A stretch of DNA of 64,000 nucleotides. Origin: Paraburkholderia sp. DHOC27. GTDB taxonomy: Bacteria > Pseudomonadota > Gammaproteobacteria > Burkholderiales > Burkholderiaceae. Location of the stretch: NCBI RefSeq assembly GCF_003429005.1, contig NZ_QVQV01000002.1:558001-622000 (forward strand), given 5' to 3'. A program made the translations under genes and the position numbers. The notes below the pieces were generated by a model. It made no database searches and was not told where the DNA came from. It saw nothing but the letters and a program-made list of their open reading frames with translations. Shown in pieces: positions 21,450-29,945 of this stretch (position 1 is its first letter; every line of letters begins with the position of its first letter).

Positions 21450-22706
21450 CTAATCTGCCGCGTGGCGTTCCAGATATCCCTTGAGCCGCGCAATACCTTC
21501 GTCGAGCCGCGCGGTATCGCACGCGTAGCACCAGCGGACAAATCCTTCGCCCTCGGGACCAAACGCGCTGCCTGGCGCCAGGCCAAGTCCGACCTCACGC
21601 ACCAGCGACTTGCACAACGCGAGGCTGTTGGCCGCGCCGGGCAGCGCGAAAAACAGGTACATCGCCCCTTGCGGCGCCTTGACGTCCACGCCCGGCAACG
21701 CCGACAGCGCCTGCATTAGATGATTGCGCGACGCCTTCAGATCACTCACCAGTTCGCGCGTGAACGGCTCCCCCTGCTCCACTGCCGCGATGCCCGCCTG
21801 CTGCACGAAGGCTGGCGCGCACGAGGTGTTGTATTCGACCAGCTTGCTCAGGTCGTCCATCAAGGCAGCGGGCGCGACGATCCAGCCGAGCCGCCACCCC
21901 GTCATCAGCCATGCTTTGGAAAACGAGTTCACGCAGATAACGCGCTCGTCGCGCGCAGCCAGATCCAGAAACGAAGGCGCCTGGCCGGCGGCGCCCGGCG
22001 GGGCGGCTGGGGCTGCGATTTGACCTGCGGGCTGACTCCCGATTGCGCCGTCCGGGTAATAGAGCCGCTCGTAGACCTCGTCGGCCACGATCCAGATGCC
22101 GTGACGGCGGCAATGCTCCAGCACGGTGCGCTGCTGCTCGCGCGTCATCACCCAGCCGGTCGGATTGTTCGGCGAATTGATCAGCAGCAGCCGCGTATCG
22201 GGCGTCAGCGCCGCCAGAAGCTGGTCGAGATCGAGCGTCCAGCCTTGCGTTCCATAGCCCAAAGCGACGGTTTCAACCGTCGCCCCGAGAATCTTCGGAA
22301 TCTCGACCAGATTGGGCCAGAGCGGCGTCACGGCCACCACCCGGTCGCCCGCACCCACCACGAGCTGCGCGGCCAGCATCAATGCGTTGACGCCTGCACT
22401 CGTCACGGCAACATGCTCCACTGCGGTCGCGCCGTGCAGACGCGTGACGTACGCAGCGAGCGCGGCGCGCAGCGGTGCGATGCCCAGGTTATGTGTGTAG
22501 AAGGTCGCGCCGGCAGCGAGCGCACTGCTCGCCGCCGTACGGATGAACTCCGGCGTAACGCGATCAGACTCGCCGAACCAGAACGGCAGCACATTCTCGA
22601 CGCCGAAACCGGCGTTGGCGACTTCGCGGATCTGCGAAGGCCGCAGGGCGCGCACGGCATCGCGCGCATTCGGCAAGAGGGGAAACGACAGATCCAGTTC
22701 GCTCAT
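21450..22706 (-). CDS. PLP-dependent aminotransferase, class I/II (fold type I)
   Basis: A 418-residue aspartate-aminotransferase-like protein. It has LPFWFGESDRVTPEFI near the N-terminus, FYTHNLGIAPLRAALAAY, LLLINSPNNPTGWVMTREQ with the substrate-binding Asn-Asn-Pro, VADEVYERLYYP, and CVNSFSKAWLMTGWRLGW, whose Lys (about residue 255) is the Schiff-base lysine. The C-terminus has FVRWCYACDTARLDEGIARL. The amino acid substrate cannot be read from the sequence. Two ATGs are possible; the second (22706), with GGA seven bases upstream, is preferred over 22718. A LysR gene lies 170 bp upstream on the same strand. Confidence 0.88.
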   Translation of the reverse strand: MSELDLSFPLLPNARDAVRALRPSQIREVANAGFGVENVLPFWFGESDRVTPEFIRTAASSALAAGATFYTHNLGIAPLRAALAAYVTRLHGATAVEHVAVTSAGVNALMLAAQLVVGAGDRVVAVTPLWPNLVEIPKILGATVETVALGYGTQGWTLDLDQLLAALTPDTRLLLINSPNNPTGWVMTREQQRTVLEHCRRHGIWIVADEVYERLYYPDGAIGSQPAGQIAAPAAPPGAAGQAPSFLDLAARDERVICVNSFSKAWLMTGWRLGWIVAPAALMDDLSKLVEYNTSCAPAFVQQAGIAAVEQGEPFTRELVSDLKASRNHLMQALSALPGVDVKAPQGAMYLFFALPGAANSLALCKSLVREVGLGLAPGSAFGPEGEGFVRWCYACDTARLDEGIARLKGYLERHAAD

Positions 22707-22878
22707 CAGGGCGTCCATGCAGGTAGTTCGAGGTTGGTTCGGCGTTGCTTGGGCGCTATTGCGCCGCTATTGCGCCAGAGATTTTGGGCAGACCGGCAGT
22801 GTAGCGCGGCGTGCCGTATGGCTGACGCGACGCGGGGTGCTCGCCGCGGTGCCCGCCTCCAGCCACCGTCAGCCGCCA

Positions 22879-23781
22879 TCAGCGCAGATCCTCGGCCCGC
22901 GCAGGCAGCGTCTGGATCAAGCCCCACACGGCCTGCGCGGCGGGCGAGAGCGAGCGGTCGCGCCGCCGCACCAGTTCGACCGTGCGCTCGGCACGCGGCA
23001 CCAGCGGCCGCGCCACCAGCGAGGTGTCCGCCGGCAACGGCAAGGCCAGCCACGGCAACACGCTGACGCCGATGCCCGCCTCCACCAGCCCGAACACTGT
23101 CGCCGAGTGCCCCAGTTCCTGCACCACGGTGGCGCTCACCCCCTGTTCCAGCATGACGGCGTCGATGATCGGCCGGCTGCCCGACGCGTGGTCGAGCATC
23201 ACGAGTTGCTGCCCTTCGAGTTCGCTCCACGCCACCTGCTGACGGTCCGCCAATGGATGGTCGGCCCGTGACACGAGACAGAACGAGTCAGTCATCAAGG
23301 GCTCGCCCAGCAGATCGTCCGCGATGAACGGCCCGATGACCACGCCGAAATCGACCTCACCCGATTTGACCTTGCGCACTACGTCGCTCTGGACATCGTC
23401 GCGCAGTCCCAAGGTGATGAACGGGAACTGCTGCATGCAGGCGGCCACCACCTGCGGCATCAGCCGGCACGCCACGGTGGGGCTCGCGGCCACCACCACC
23501 CGTCCACGCCGCTGCTCGCCGATCTCGCGAATTTCGCGCAAGGCGTCGTCGAGATCGGTCAAGAGGCGCGAGACGCTCGACACCAGGTTGCCGCCCACAT
23601 CCGTCAACTGCACCTCGCGCGTGGTTCGGTCGATCAGCTTCAGGCCGATCTCCGACTCCAGTTCGCGCACGCAGCGGCTTACCGCCGACTGCGTGAGGCC
23701 AATTTCGTCGCCCGCCCGGCTAAAGCTCTGCAGACGCGCGACTTCGATGAAAACCCTGAGTTGACGCAGCGTCACATTCAT
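22879..23781 (-). CDS. LysR-family transcriptional regulator
   Basis: A 300-residue LTTR with an N-terminal winged helix (LRQLRVFIEVARLQSFSRAGDEIGLTQSAVSRCVRELE, about residues 5-45) and a C-terminal periplasmic-binding-like ligand domain from about residue 90 (GRVVVAASPTVACRLMPQVV). An in-frame TTG lies 6 bp upstream, but the ATG at 23781 has GAGGG at a 6-base spacing and is used. It is tandem with, not divergent from, the aminotransferase, so the target is uncertain. The effector is unknown. Confidence 0.92.
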   Translation of the reverse strand: MNVTLRQLRVFIEVARLQSFSRAGDEIGLTQSAVSRCVRELESEIGLKLIDRTTREVQLTDVGGNLVSSVSRLLTDLDDALREIREIGEQRRGRVVVAASPTVACRLMPQVVAACMQQFPFITLGLRDDVQSDVVRKVKSGEVDFGVVIGPFIADDLLGEPLMTDSFCLVSRADHPLADRQQVAWSELEGQQLVMLDHASGSRPIIDAVMLEQGVSATVVQELGHSATVFGLVEAGIGVSVLPWLALPLPADTSLVARPLVPRAERTVELVRRRDRSLSPAAQAVWGLIQTLPARAEDLR

Positions 23782-24186
23782 CCACAACCCTCATTAATCC
23801 CACATGTTCATGAGCATTCTATTGTTTCTTTTCACGCATCGCACCTCTTCCAATGTTTCGCTGCGATGCAGCAATAAGGCGCAGACGCACGCCAGGCGGG
23901 CTTGATTGCACAAGATTGGTGATTGTCCCGATTTGCGAGACCGTCATTTTGGATTCTTATACGCCCCTGACTAACGCCCGCGCTGGCCCGCAATGACGGG
24001 GCTTCGAGGTAGTTTTTTAATAGATGGCACGCTTCGTGCATTTGGATGCGCACTGGGTCGGCGTCATGGATCTGACTGGATCAGCAGAGCATGACAAGCC
24101 CGACCCCGCCTGGCACTCGCGATTGAGTGCATGCAGAGTGCGCGGCGCGGGGCAGCGCACCGGAGTTAGCTTCGCTGAGGTGAGAC
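23782..24186. other. Gap between LysR gene and transposase-like gene
   Basis: 405 bp with no convincing gene and no clear repeat. It carries the upstream region of the LysR gene on the minus strand and that of the DUF4096-like gene on the plus strand (GAGGTGAG lies just before its start). No terminal inverted repeats of an insertion sequence were found around it. Confidence 0.4.
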
Positions 24187-24588
24187 ATGATGCTGTTCGA
24201 CGATTTGAGAGACAACGAGTGGGCGCTGGTCGAGGCGTTGTTCTGTGCGGAGCCTGCACGGAGCGAACGACGCGGTCGGCCACGTGTGGAAGCGCGCGCG
24301 GTTGTCAATGCGGTTCTTTGGGTACTGTCGACGGGAGAAGGCTGGTCCAAGCTTCCCGGCCGCTACCCTTCGCCGCCGACCTGCCGCCGCCGCTTCGACG
24401 AGTGGCAAGCCGATGGTACCCTCGCCGAAATAGTTAAACGACTGGGCACGAGCGGACGCGAAATTTCTTTGCGCGGCCGGATCGGCGCCACCGCTGCCAA
24501 ACCGCCGGCACCGCCGAGCCGCGACCGCCTGCGCGGCGCGTTCTGGACCAATCCGGAATCGTGGCGCGCTCCGGTCAAGATGGCCTGA
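24187..24588 (+). CDS. Short transposase-derived protein (DUF4096-like N-terminal domain only)
   Basis: 133 residues. Residues 4-88 match the N-terminal domain of IS5-type transposases: DNEWALVEALF, GRPRVEARAVVNAVLWVLSTGEGWSKLP, then PTCRRRFDEWQADGTLAEIVKRL. The catalytic DDE domain that should follow is absent; the last 45 residues are a Pro/Arg-rich tail with no resemblance to it. No flanking inverted repeats, target duplication or downstream catalytic remnant were seen. It could be an IS5 relic or a domesticated DNA-binding protein. The frame is intact and has a GAGGTGAG ribosome site about 6 bp upstream. Confidence 0.75.
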   Translation: MMLFDDLRDNEWALVEALFCAEPARSERRGRPRVEARAVVNAVLWVLSTGEGWSKLPGRYPSPPTCRRRFDEWQADGTLAEIVKRLGTSGREISLRGRIGATAAKPPAPPSRDRLRGAFWTNPESWRAPVKMA

Positions 24589-24605
24589 GCATCCTGAGGT
24601 TTTCG

Positions 24606-24632
24606 CGTTGGGCGCCGGCAAGGCGCCCAACG
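24606..24632. terminator. Strong hairpin after the transposase-like gene
   Basis: A perfect 11-bp inverted repeat, CGTTGGGCGCC with GGCGCCCAACG, loop GGCAA, 18 bp after the stop codon. No U-tract follows on the plus strand, so it is only terminator-like. Confidence 0.4.
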
Positions 24633-24734
24633 TGTATCTGGGGTCGGCGCACTGGATTTTGCGTGGACGTCTCCAGACCCGCTCACCTGTGCACGCGAGC
24701 CGTGAAGCCGTCGCTAAAGCGCAGCGCCAATACA

Positions 24735-24796
24735 CGGCACTGAAGCACGGCGCTAAGGGACTGCACTGAGGCACTGCACTAAAGCACTGCACTGGC
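24735..24796. repeat. Degenerate short tandem repeat (GCACTGCACT units)
   Basis: The stretch contains imperfect units built on GCACTGCACTRAR, clearest at 24761-24796, where the unit occurs about three times at 13-15 bp spacing. It is noncoding. The rest of the 24589-25002 gap shows nothing else apart from the hairpin at 24606. Confidence 0.6.
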
Positions 24797-25002
24797 ACAT
24801 AGACGGAAGGATCGCCCGCCGGCCCTTCCGTCGCCACCACTGCATCGAATCCCTGCGATTCATTACCTTGTAGTCATTCACCGTGCCCGACGCGGCGCGT
24901 TGAAACATCCATTTACTATTACTTACAGCGCGCTTTCGCTCCTCAGCATACCGTATGACTATGCACACGAGCCTGCCACGTCAGGTTTGAAGGGAGCCCA
25001 GC

Positions 25003-25254
25003 ATGAAACCAATGTCACTGCTTCTGTGCGGCATTGTCGTTTCATCATTCGCCGCACCGGTCTTAGCACAACAAAAACCCCAGGGATGGAACTGGCGGCC
25101 GGACCGAGCCGCTTCCCTGGAAGCATGGCAGCAGGACGAACGCCCGCGCGACTTCACGCCGCCCGCGCCGCGGGGCGATCTGCGCGGCGATATCGCGAGC
25201 AACGTGCGCGAGCGGCCCGACCCGTCGCGTGGCGGAGGGCCGCGTCATCGCTAA
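25003..25254 (+). CDS. Small exported protein, unknown function
   Basis: 83 residues with a clear signal peptide (MKPMSLLLCGIVVSSFAAPVLA, cleavage after Ala22). The mature part is short, Arg/Pro/Asp-rich and probably unstructured, with PRGDLRGDIASNVRERPDPSRGGG near the end. GAAGGGAG precedes the ATG by about 8 bp. It has no recognised domain. The Thr/Pro/Gly composition and size recall small periplasmic proteins found across Burkholderia, but no role can be named. A terminator lies 135 bp downstream. Confidence 0.72.
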   Translation: MKPMSLLLCGIVVSSFAAPVLAQQKPQGWNWRPDRAASLEAWQQDERPRDFTPPAPRGDLRGDIASNVRERPDPSRGGGPRHR

Positions 25255-25388
25255 GCAATCTGAGGAAATAAGCGTGATGCGAACGGGTATACCCCGGCGC
25301 CAGATTGGCCAATCGAGGGGAACCAGGCGGTCATGCGCCAGTCTCAATTCATGCCATTAGCACAGCGTGGCAGAAGTAATTCCGGTAC

Positions 25389-25419
25389 GCCCGTATCCTC
25401 GCGATACGGGCTTTTTTTT
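25389..25419 (+). terminator. Rho-independent terminator
   Basis: GCCCGTATC-ctcgc-GATACGGGC, a perfect 9-bp stem, followed by eight T residues. It ends the transcript of the small exported protein or a short RNA from 25255-25388. The rest of the gap up to 25658 shows nothing. Confidence 0.88.
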
Positions 25420-25658
25420 GCCTTGAATTGTGCAGCTTAAGGTGCACGCGAAGCGCGTTCGGGTGCATTAGCCCGCGCAGAGTGGCCGATGCATGTAAGG
25501 GTGTGTTACCGAAGCAAGGTCGAAATCACGCTACGCGTGAAATCGCTCAGCGTTAACCATGCATTGAGGCTGCATTGCGGCAGCGTTGAGGCGCAATGCG
25601 CCGCTGGCGCATTCCTGCGCCAGATGACCGGAAAAACCGCGACGAACCGGACGAAGCC

Positions 25659-25979
25659 CTATGGGCGCACTTCCAGATCAACCGTGCGGGTTTCCGCGGC
25701 GACGGCGACGTAGTCGTTCAACTTGCGCGCGGTCCAGCTGAGCGATCGTTCATCGCGCTCGAGCCGGGTAAATTCAGCCCGGCCGCGCTCGGTGAGGACG
25801 GCGATATCGACTGGTGCGTGAAACCCCGGAGCGGGTGCAACTGTGCGTTGCCTGACCGTCTCCATCAAGCCAAGGGCGCGCAGATATTCGAATACTCCGG
25901 GACGTCTGGCCCAGGGGACCTGGCGGTATTGCGCCCGCCGCAGCGCTTCAAGAACTACTTCGTTGGAATACGTTGTCAT
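25659..25979 (-). CDS. Hypothetical protein, possibly winged-helix
   Basis: 106 residues, no recognised family. The pattern EVVLEALRRAQYRQVPWARRPGVFEYLRALGLMETVRQRT, then DIAVLTERGRAEFTRLE, resembles the helix-turn-helix plus wing arrangement of small winged-helix proteins, with LTERGRAEF like the end of such a domain. A good ribosome site (AAGAAGTGAG) precedes the ATG. No neighbour suggests a role. The gap on its upstream side (25980-26250) shows no gene. Confidence 0.6.
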   Translation of the reverse strand: MTTYSNEVVLEALRRAQYRQVPWARRPGVFEYLRALGLMETVRQRTVAPAPGFHAPVDIAVLTERGRAEFTRLERDERSLSWTARKLNDYVAVAAETRTVDLEVRP

Positions 25980-26250
25980 CTCACTTCTTTCTTAAAGTGC
26001 AGCCATGACACATCTTCGTGCAGCCCGTCACCGCGCCACCAGTGACGCGCGTAGCACCCACTCGTGGCGGAAGCTTCCATCGCAATGCGCGAAGTCACCG
26101 TCTTCCGCCAGGCGCTGCCTGTCATTCCTCTATTCGGGACCCCCGATCCGAACCCATGATAGCGTTCGGTCCACGTGCCTGCGATGCAACCCGAGCGGTG
26201 CGATAGCAGCAGCGTGAATGCCCTGAAAACCATACGTTACCCCATTTAAA

Positions 26251-26976
26251 TTGATTCTATTCATTTTATTGACGCTTTTTTTCGCAGCAATTCTGCTAAT
26301 GCGCAAGGCGCGCATCGTGGTTGCGGTGACGGGTGTCATCTTCTTCTGGCTGCTGGCGGCGGGCTGGCTCGCGGCCCCGCTGCTCGACTGGGCTCAACGG
26401 CCGCCCACTCCCGCTGCGCCGACGCCGCTGACCTATGGGGCACGCACCATGATCGTCATGCTCGGCACCGGCACCGAATATGACGCGGACCACAAACTGG
26501 TGCCGAAGAAAGACGCCTTTGCCCGCATCGGCACGAGTGCGGCGATTTACGATGCCTGCAAACACAGCGGCGCCATGTGCAAAGTCATCATCGCGGGTGG
26601 CAATCCGCAGAAGCACGAAGCGTCGGAGGCCGATAATTACCTTCCCTATCTTCTCGCGAAACAGGTGCCCCGGGCGGACGTCATCCTCGAGAACCGCAGC
26701 CGCACCACCTACGAAAACGCGCGCAACGTCGCTGCGATTTTGCGCGACACGCCCTACGACGGACTGATTCTGGTCACCTCCGCCTACCAGATGCCGCGCG
26801 CGCTGCTCGATTTTCATCGCTTCGGATTGCAGCCCGAACCGCTGGTCTCGAATACGCGCCATGTACAACCGGGCGTATTGCCGCGCTTCGACAATCTGAT
26901 GGCCGCAGACCTTGCGATGCATGAGTTGATCGGTATCGCCCAGTTTTATGTTTATCGCCTGCTTGGCTGGTTCTAG
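26251..26976 (+). CDS. YdcF/SanA-like DUF218 membrane protein
   Basis: 241 residues with two N-terminal membrane segments (about 2-17 and 23-46) and a DUF218 domain facing the periplasm: TMIVMLGTGTEYD near residue 67, KVIIAGGNP, and ENRSRTTYENARNVAAIL, whose SRTTYENA is the family signature, then LILVTSAYQMPRAL. Members such as ElyC and SanA affect envelope polysaccharide or peptidoglycan precursors; the reaction is not known. The start is a TTG without a clear ribosome site; an ATG at 26299 is the alternative but would cut the first membrane segment. Confidence 0.82.
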   Translation: MILFILLTLFFAAILLMRKARIVVAVTGVIFFWLLAAGWLAAPLLDWAQRPPTPAAPTPLTYGARTMIVMLGTGTEYDADHKLVPKKDAFARIGTSAAIYDACKHSGAMCKVIIAGGNPQKHEASEADNYLPYLLAKQVPRADVILENRSRTTYENARNVAAILRDTPYDGLILVTSAYQMPRALLDFHRFGLQPEPLVSNTRHVQPGVLPRFDNLMAADLAMHELIGIAQFYVYRLLGWF

Positions 26977-27212
26977 GCCACCGTTTCAAATTGATCAGGT
27001 ATGCCAACTAATTGAGCCAACGCCACGTGTGATATCTGGCATCTGGTGTGTCACCAAAGCTTGCGTAATTTGCCAAGACGGCGAGGCGTGCGGCGCGAGC
27101 GCGGCGCATACTGTTTTTCCTGTCCTTCGTTCTGCTGACCGCACTCCGGTAATCATTACACCTTCACAGAGCCTCGCCCGACAGATCCAAGCTGACAAGC
27201 GCTTTCACAGTC

Positions 27213-27250
27213 GTAACTAAATGTAACTATCTGTCATATCTGTTACAAAG
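27213..27250 (+). promoter_or_regulatory. Tandem direct repeats of OmpR/PhoB type
   Basis: Four consecutive half-site-like units GTAACTAAAT, GTAACTATCT, GTCATATCT and GTTACAAAG occur at 9-10 bp spacing. TGTAAC and GTTACA also form an inverted repeat (27222-27247). They end about 27 bp before a possible -10 (TAGAAT, 27277-27282), where an OmpR-family activator would bind. Elsewhere the 26977-27341 gap shows nothing. Confidence 0.5.
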
Positions 27251-27276
27251 GGTCTGTTGGAGCGGATATTGCTGGC

Positions 27277-27282
27277 TAGAAT
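27277..27282 (+). promoter_or_regulatory. Possible -10 for the small His/Met-rich protein gene
   Basis: TAGAAT lies 59 bp before the start codon. The -35 region (about 27254-27259, TGTTGG or TCTGTT) is poor, consistent with an activator-dependent promoter fed by the repeats at 27213-27250. Confidence 0.4.
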
Positions 27283-27341
27283 GCAGTGTCCTTACGACCG
27301 GACAGACTGTCCGTGGCCACAACCACTCTACGGAGGTAAAG

Positions 27342-27563
27342 ATGAAGAAAGTGTCCCTGGCAATCCTCGTTTCTCTTTCGGCCCTGACGGGCGCCGCTTA
27401 CGCGCAGGACAACGGCGTCACGATGAGCACCGATCCGGCCAAGGCAGCCGACGTCGAGCAGCGCGCTCAGGCACTGCAAGACCAGCAGCAAAGCATGCAC
27501 ACCGACATGCCGATGAAACACCACAAGGCGCCCATGCACCACAAGAAGGCTGCTAGCCAATAA
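27342..27563 (+). CDS. Small periplasmic His/Met-rich protein
   Basis: 73 residues with a signal peptide (MKKVSLAILVSLSALTGAAYAQ, cleavage near residue 21). The mature part has a short helix (AADVEQRAQALQDQQQS) and a C-terminal tail with two MPMKHHKAPMHHKK-type blocks rich in His and Met. His/Met clusters often bind copper or other metals, so metal binding is plausible but unproven. GGAGG lies 7 bp before the ATG. It is a single gene with its own promoter region and terminator. Confidence 0.78.
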   Translation: MKKVSLAILVSLSALTGAAYAQDNGVTMSTDPAKAADVEQRAQALQDQQQSMHTDMPMKHHKAPMHHKKAASQ

Positions 27564-27618
27564 CCGCTGCTGAGCGGTTGGCTGCCCTGCTCTTCCTCGC
27601 AGCAGCGTTGTAAATGTG

Positions 27619-27656
27619 AAAAAGCCGAAGCCGGCATTACCGGCTTCGGCTTTTTT
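27619..27656 (+). terminator. Rho-independent terminator
   Basis: GCCGAAGCCGG-catta-CCGGCTTCGGC, a perfect 11-bp stem preceded by AAAAA and followed by six T residues, about 60 bp after the His/Met-rich protein gene. Confidence 0.92.
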
Positions 27657-27739
27657 GCGTCGTGGCGCCTCGCGACGGTATGCTAAAGTCGCGCACCGAA
27701 CTACCCCCAACCCGTGCGCACCCTGGTGCGGAGGACAGA

Positions 27740-27997
27740 ATGAGCAACATCCAGCTGGACATCGAATGGACCGAAGCGGCATCGCGCAAGATCGAAAAGC
27801 TGATGCCGCGCGGCGGTCAGGAAGCCTTTCTCGCGCTGCCCCCGGTTGAGTGCCTGCCTATGGAAGGCGATGTGCTGTTTCTCGGCCCCGATGGCAAGCA
27901 ACAGCCGTTTATCGTCGCGGAGCGTCAGTATCATCACGACGGCGATGCGGACTGGACCATCATCCTGATTCTCGACGTCCCACAGTCGACTCATTGA
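27740..27997 (+). CDS. Conserved-looking small protein, unknown function
   Basis: 85 residues starting MSNIQLDIEWTEAASRKIEKLMPRGG. GGAGG lies 5 bp before this ATG, so the longer upstream frame is rejected. The composition is that of a soluble, folded cytoplasmic protein, with DVLFLGPDGKQQPFIVAERQYHH followed by a hydrophobic strand DWTIILILDV. No family is recognised and no neighbour points to a role. Confidence 0.7.
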   Translation: MSNIQLDIEWTEAASRKIEKLMPRGGQEAFLALPPVECLPMEGDVLFLGPDGKQQPFIVAERQYHHDGDADWTIILILDVPQSTH

Positions 27998-28110
27998 TGC
28001 CGCAGCGGGCGTAGGCGTAATGCAAACGTGACGCCGACGTGATGCCTGCGCCCTGGGTCGACACTCTGTCAGACGAAACGCTCTGACGAGCACGAACCGA
28101 GACGTCTGTA

Positions 28111-28145
28111 AAAAGTCGGGACACGATTGCCTCGTCCCGATTCTT
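28111..28145. terminator. Terminator-like hairpin
   Basis: TCGGGAC and GTCCCGA (7 bp, 11-base loop), flanked by AAAAAG on the left and TTCTT on the right. The minus strand gives the better U-tract. It may end the small gene 27740-27997, about 115 bp away, or a minus-strand transcript from the gap. Confidence 0.5.
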
Positions 28146-28428
28146 GCAGCCGGGCCAACAAACCAGGCCAGCGCGGTGGTGCATTTCCCTATGACGCGAG
28201 CGTTGCCTTCCGGCGTGCGAGCACTGCGATTTCCGCCATTCCAGGTTGCCGCGAACCAACCCGCATCGCATTCACCGCCCTCCCAATCTGCGCGCAATAG
28301 AAGCGCTGGCTTACCTCCGGGCAAGCGCACGGCCGGCATCGGCCTACCCTTTTCGGACAAGCGGCGAACCTGGAGTTTGGCGTGTATATGCCGGGCGCCC
28401 GTGCTAGCGTATTCTTAAATTCGTGCGC

Positions 28429-28472
28429 GTTGGACAGTGTGTGATTCCGCGTACATTCACACCGAGTCCAAC
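28429..28472. promoter_or_regulatory. Interrupted palindrome upstream of the EAL gene
   Basis: GTTGGAC-agt-GTGTG on the left mirrors CACAC-cga-GTCCAAC on the right about a centre near 28450. The two arm pairs keep the same 3-base offset on each side. It could be a regulator site or an RNA stem in the leader. Confidence 0.45.
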
Positions 28473-28645
28473 TTGCTAGACTGTTTTTCGACCACTCTGT
28501 CGGGGGCCAGCATGGCTGGTATTGATCTGCGCATCTCCAGTAAGCGTGCGGACTGCCCTGCCAGCGCCGTTGCCCCGTGCATGTTCAATGCATCGCGCAG
28601 CGGTCTCCGTCTCTCACTGTTCAACCTGCCTGGCAGCGCATCGTC

Positions 28646-29920
28646 ATGCCTTCCGTCGAAGAACTGACACTCAGCGGCCTGCTGCCCCATCTGGTGCGCG
28701 ATGAAAGCGGCTGGACCGCGACATGGCGCGCCCTCACGCTGCACAGCGTATTTCAGCCAGTGCTGTCGATCACGCATCAGCGGATCGTCGGCTACGAAGC
28801 GCTGTTGCGCGCCTTCGATCCGGTCGGTCTGCCGGTGTCGCCCGATGTCCTTTTCTCCGGCACGCGCTCCGCGAACGAAGCCCGCGAACTCGACCGCATT
28901 GCACGCTGCCTGCATGTCGCCAACTTCATGGAACAGAACGTCCCGGTTGGCTGGCTGTTCCTCAATACGCGGCCGCAGGTGTTCGAAACCGGCTGGCCGC
29001 AACGCGCGTTCATCGACGAACTATCCGCGCATTTCGGACTGCCGCAGGACCGCATCGTGATCGAGGTACTCGAACAGCCGGCCGACGACGAATCCGCGGT
29101 TGCCAGCATGTTGACCGCTTCGCAACCGCGAGACTTCCTGATCGCCATCGACGACTTCGGCACGGGCTTCTCCAATTTCGACCGCGTGTGGCGCTTTCGT
29201 CCCGACATCGTCAAGCTCGACCGTTCGCTGGTGGCGCGAGCCGGCAAGCGCCAGGGCGACGAATCGCTGATTGGGCACCTGATCGCCATGCTGCATCAAT
29301 CCGGCACGCTGGTGCTCGCTGAAGGCGTCGAGACCGACGATGAACTGATGATCCTGATGCAAGCCGACGTCGACTTCGTGCAGGGTTTCTGGCTCGGTCA
29401 ACCGAAGGGTTCGGTACAGGCGGCATGCGCGAAGGTGCCGGCGCTGATCGAATCCATGTGGCGCAAATTTGCCGATTACGAGCGCAAACATGCCCGTCAT
29501 CAGCGCCTGGGTTTCGAGGGGTTCGCCGAAGCCGTGCTGGCGGCCGCGCGCAGCTTCGCCGGCAGTGGCGACCTCGCGCAGGCAGCCCAGGAAGTCTTTC
29601 ACATTCCCGAGGCACGCCGGGTGTTCGTTACGGATGCACAAGGCGAGCAGAAGCGTCCCTCGGTCTGCGCGCCCTCTGTTCCGCCACCACCGCAGCGCCT
29701 CGCACCGCTCCTCGCGACCACCCGCAGCAACTGGTCACGGCGCGCCTATTTCAAGCACGCGCTGGCCGCGCCAGGCCGGGTCGCGATGATGGGCCCGCAT
29801 TACTCGCTGATCGACGGCGAAGATTGTTATACCGCGGCCGTGACGCTCGAACGCGATGGTGAAACGGCGATTCTGTGCGTCGATTTCATACCCGGCGTGT
29901 CGGGAAAATCCCGGCGATAA
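28646..29920 (+). CDS. EAL-domain cyclic-di-GMP phosphodiesterase
   Basis: 424 residues. Residues 30-265 are an EAL domain with the catalytic set apparently intact: YEALLR (Glu51), LFLNTRP (Asn), IEVLEQ (Glu), IDDFGTGFSN (Asp-Asp), DIVKLDRSL (Lys), LAEGVET (Glu) and QGFWLGQP (Gln). It should therefore hydrolyse c-di-GMP to pGpG. Residues 290-424 form a C-terminal region of unknown type, possibly a sensory PAS/GAF-like fold. There is no GGDEF domain or membrane segment, so it is probably cytoplasmic. The ATG for MPSVEELTLSG is chosen; an upstream in-frame ATG (28577) is possible. Confidence 0.9.
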   Translation: MPSVEELTLSGLLPHLVRDESGWTATWRALTLHSVFQPVLSITHQRIVGYEALLRAFDPVGLPVSPDVLFSGTRSANEARELDRIARCLHVANFMEQNVPVGWLFLNTRPQVFETGWPQRAFIDELSAHFGLPQDRIVIEVLEQPADDESAVASMLTASQPRDFLIAIDDFGTGFSNFDRVWRFRPDIVKLDRSLVARAGKRQGDESLIGHLIAMLHQSGTLVLAEGVETDDELMILMQADVDFVQGFWLGQPKGSVQAACAKVPALIESMWRKFADYERKHARHQRLGFEGFAEAVLAAARSFAGSGDLAQAAQEVFHIPEARRVFVTDAQGEQKRPSVCAPSVPPPPQRLAPLLATTRSNWSRRAYFKHALAAPGRVAMMGPHYSLIDGEDCYTAAVTLERDGETAILCVDFIPGVSGKSRR

Positions 29921-29945
29921 ACGCGCTCCGCGGCTAGTTCAATCA

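Larger units (their letters stand above)
27998..28645. other. Long gap before the EAL gene
   Basis: About 650 bp with no convincing gene on either strand. It holds a hairpin (28116-28140) and a long interrupted dyad (28429-28472). TTGGAC (28430-28435) and TACATT, 16 bp apart, are a possible promoter for the EAL gene. The frames crossing it lack ribosome sites and look like chance openings. Confidence 0.45.

Noticed and set aside
27222..27250. PhoB box (CTGTCAT repeats)
   Set aside because: One CTGTCAT is present, but the spacing of the partner is 9-10 bp and not the 11 bp of a PhoB box.
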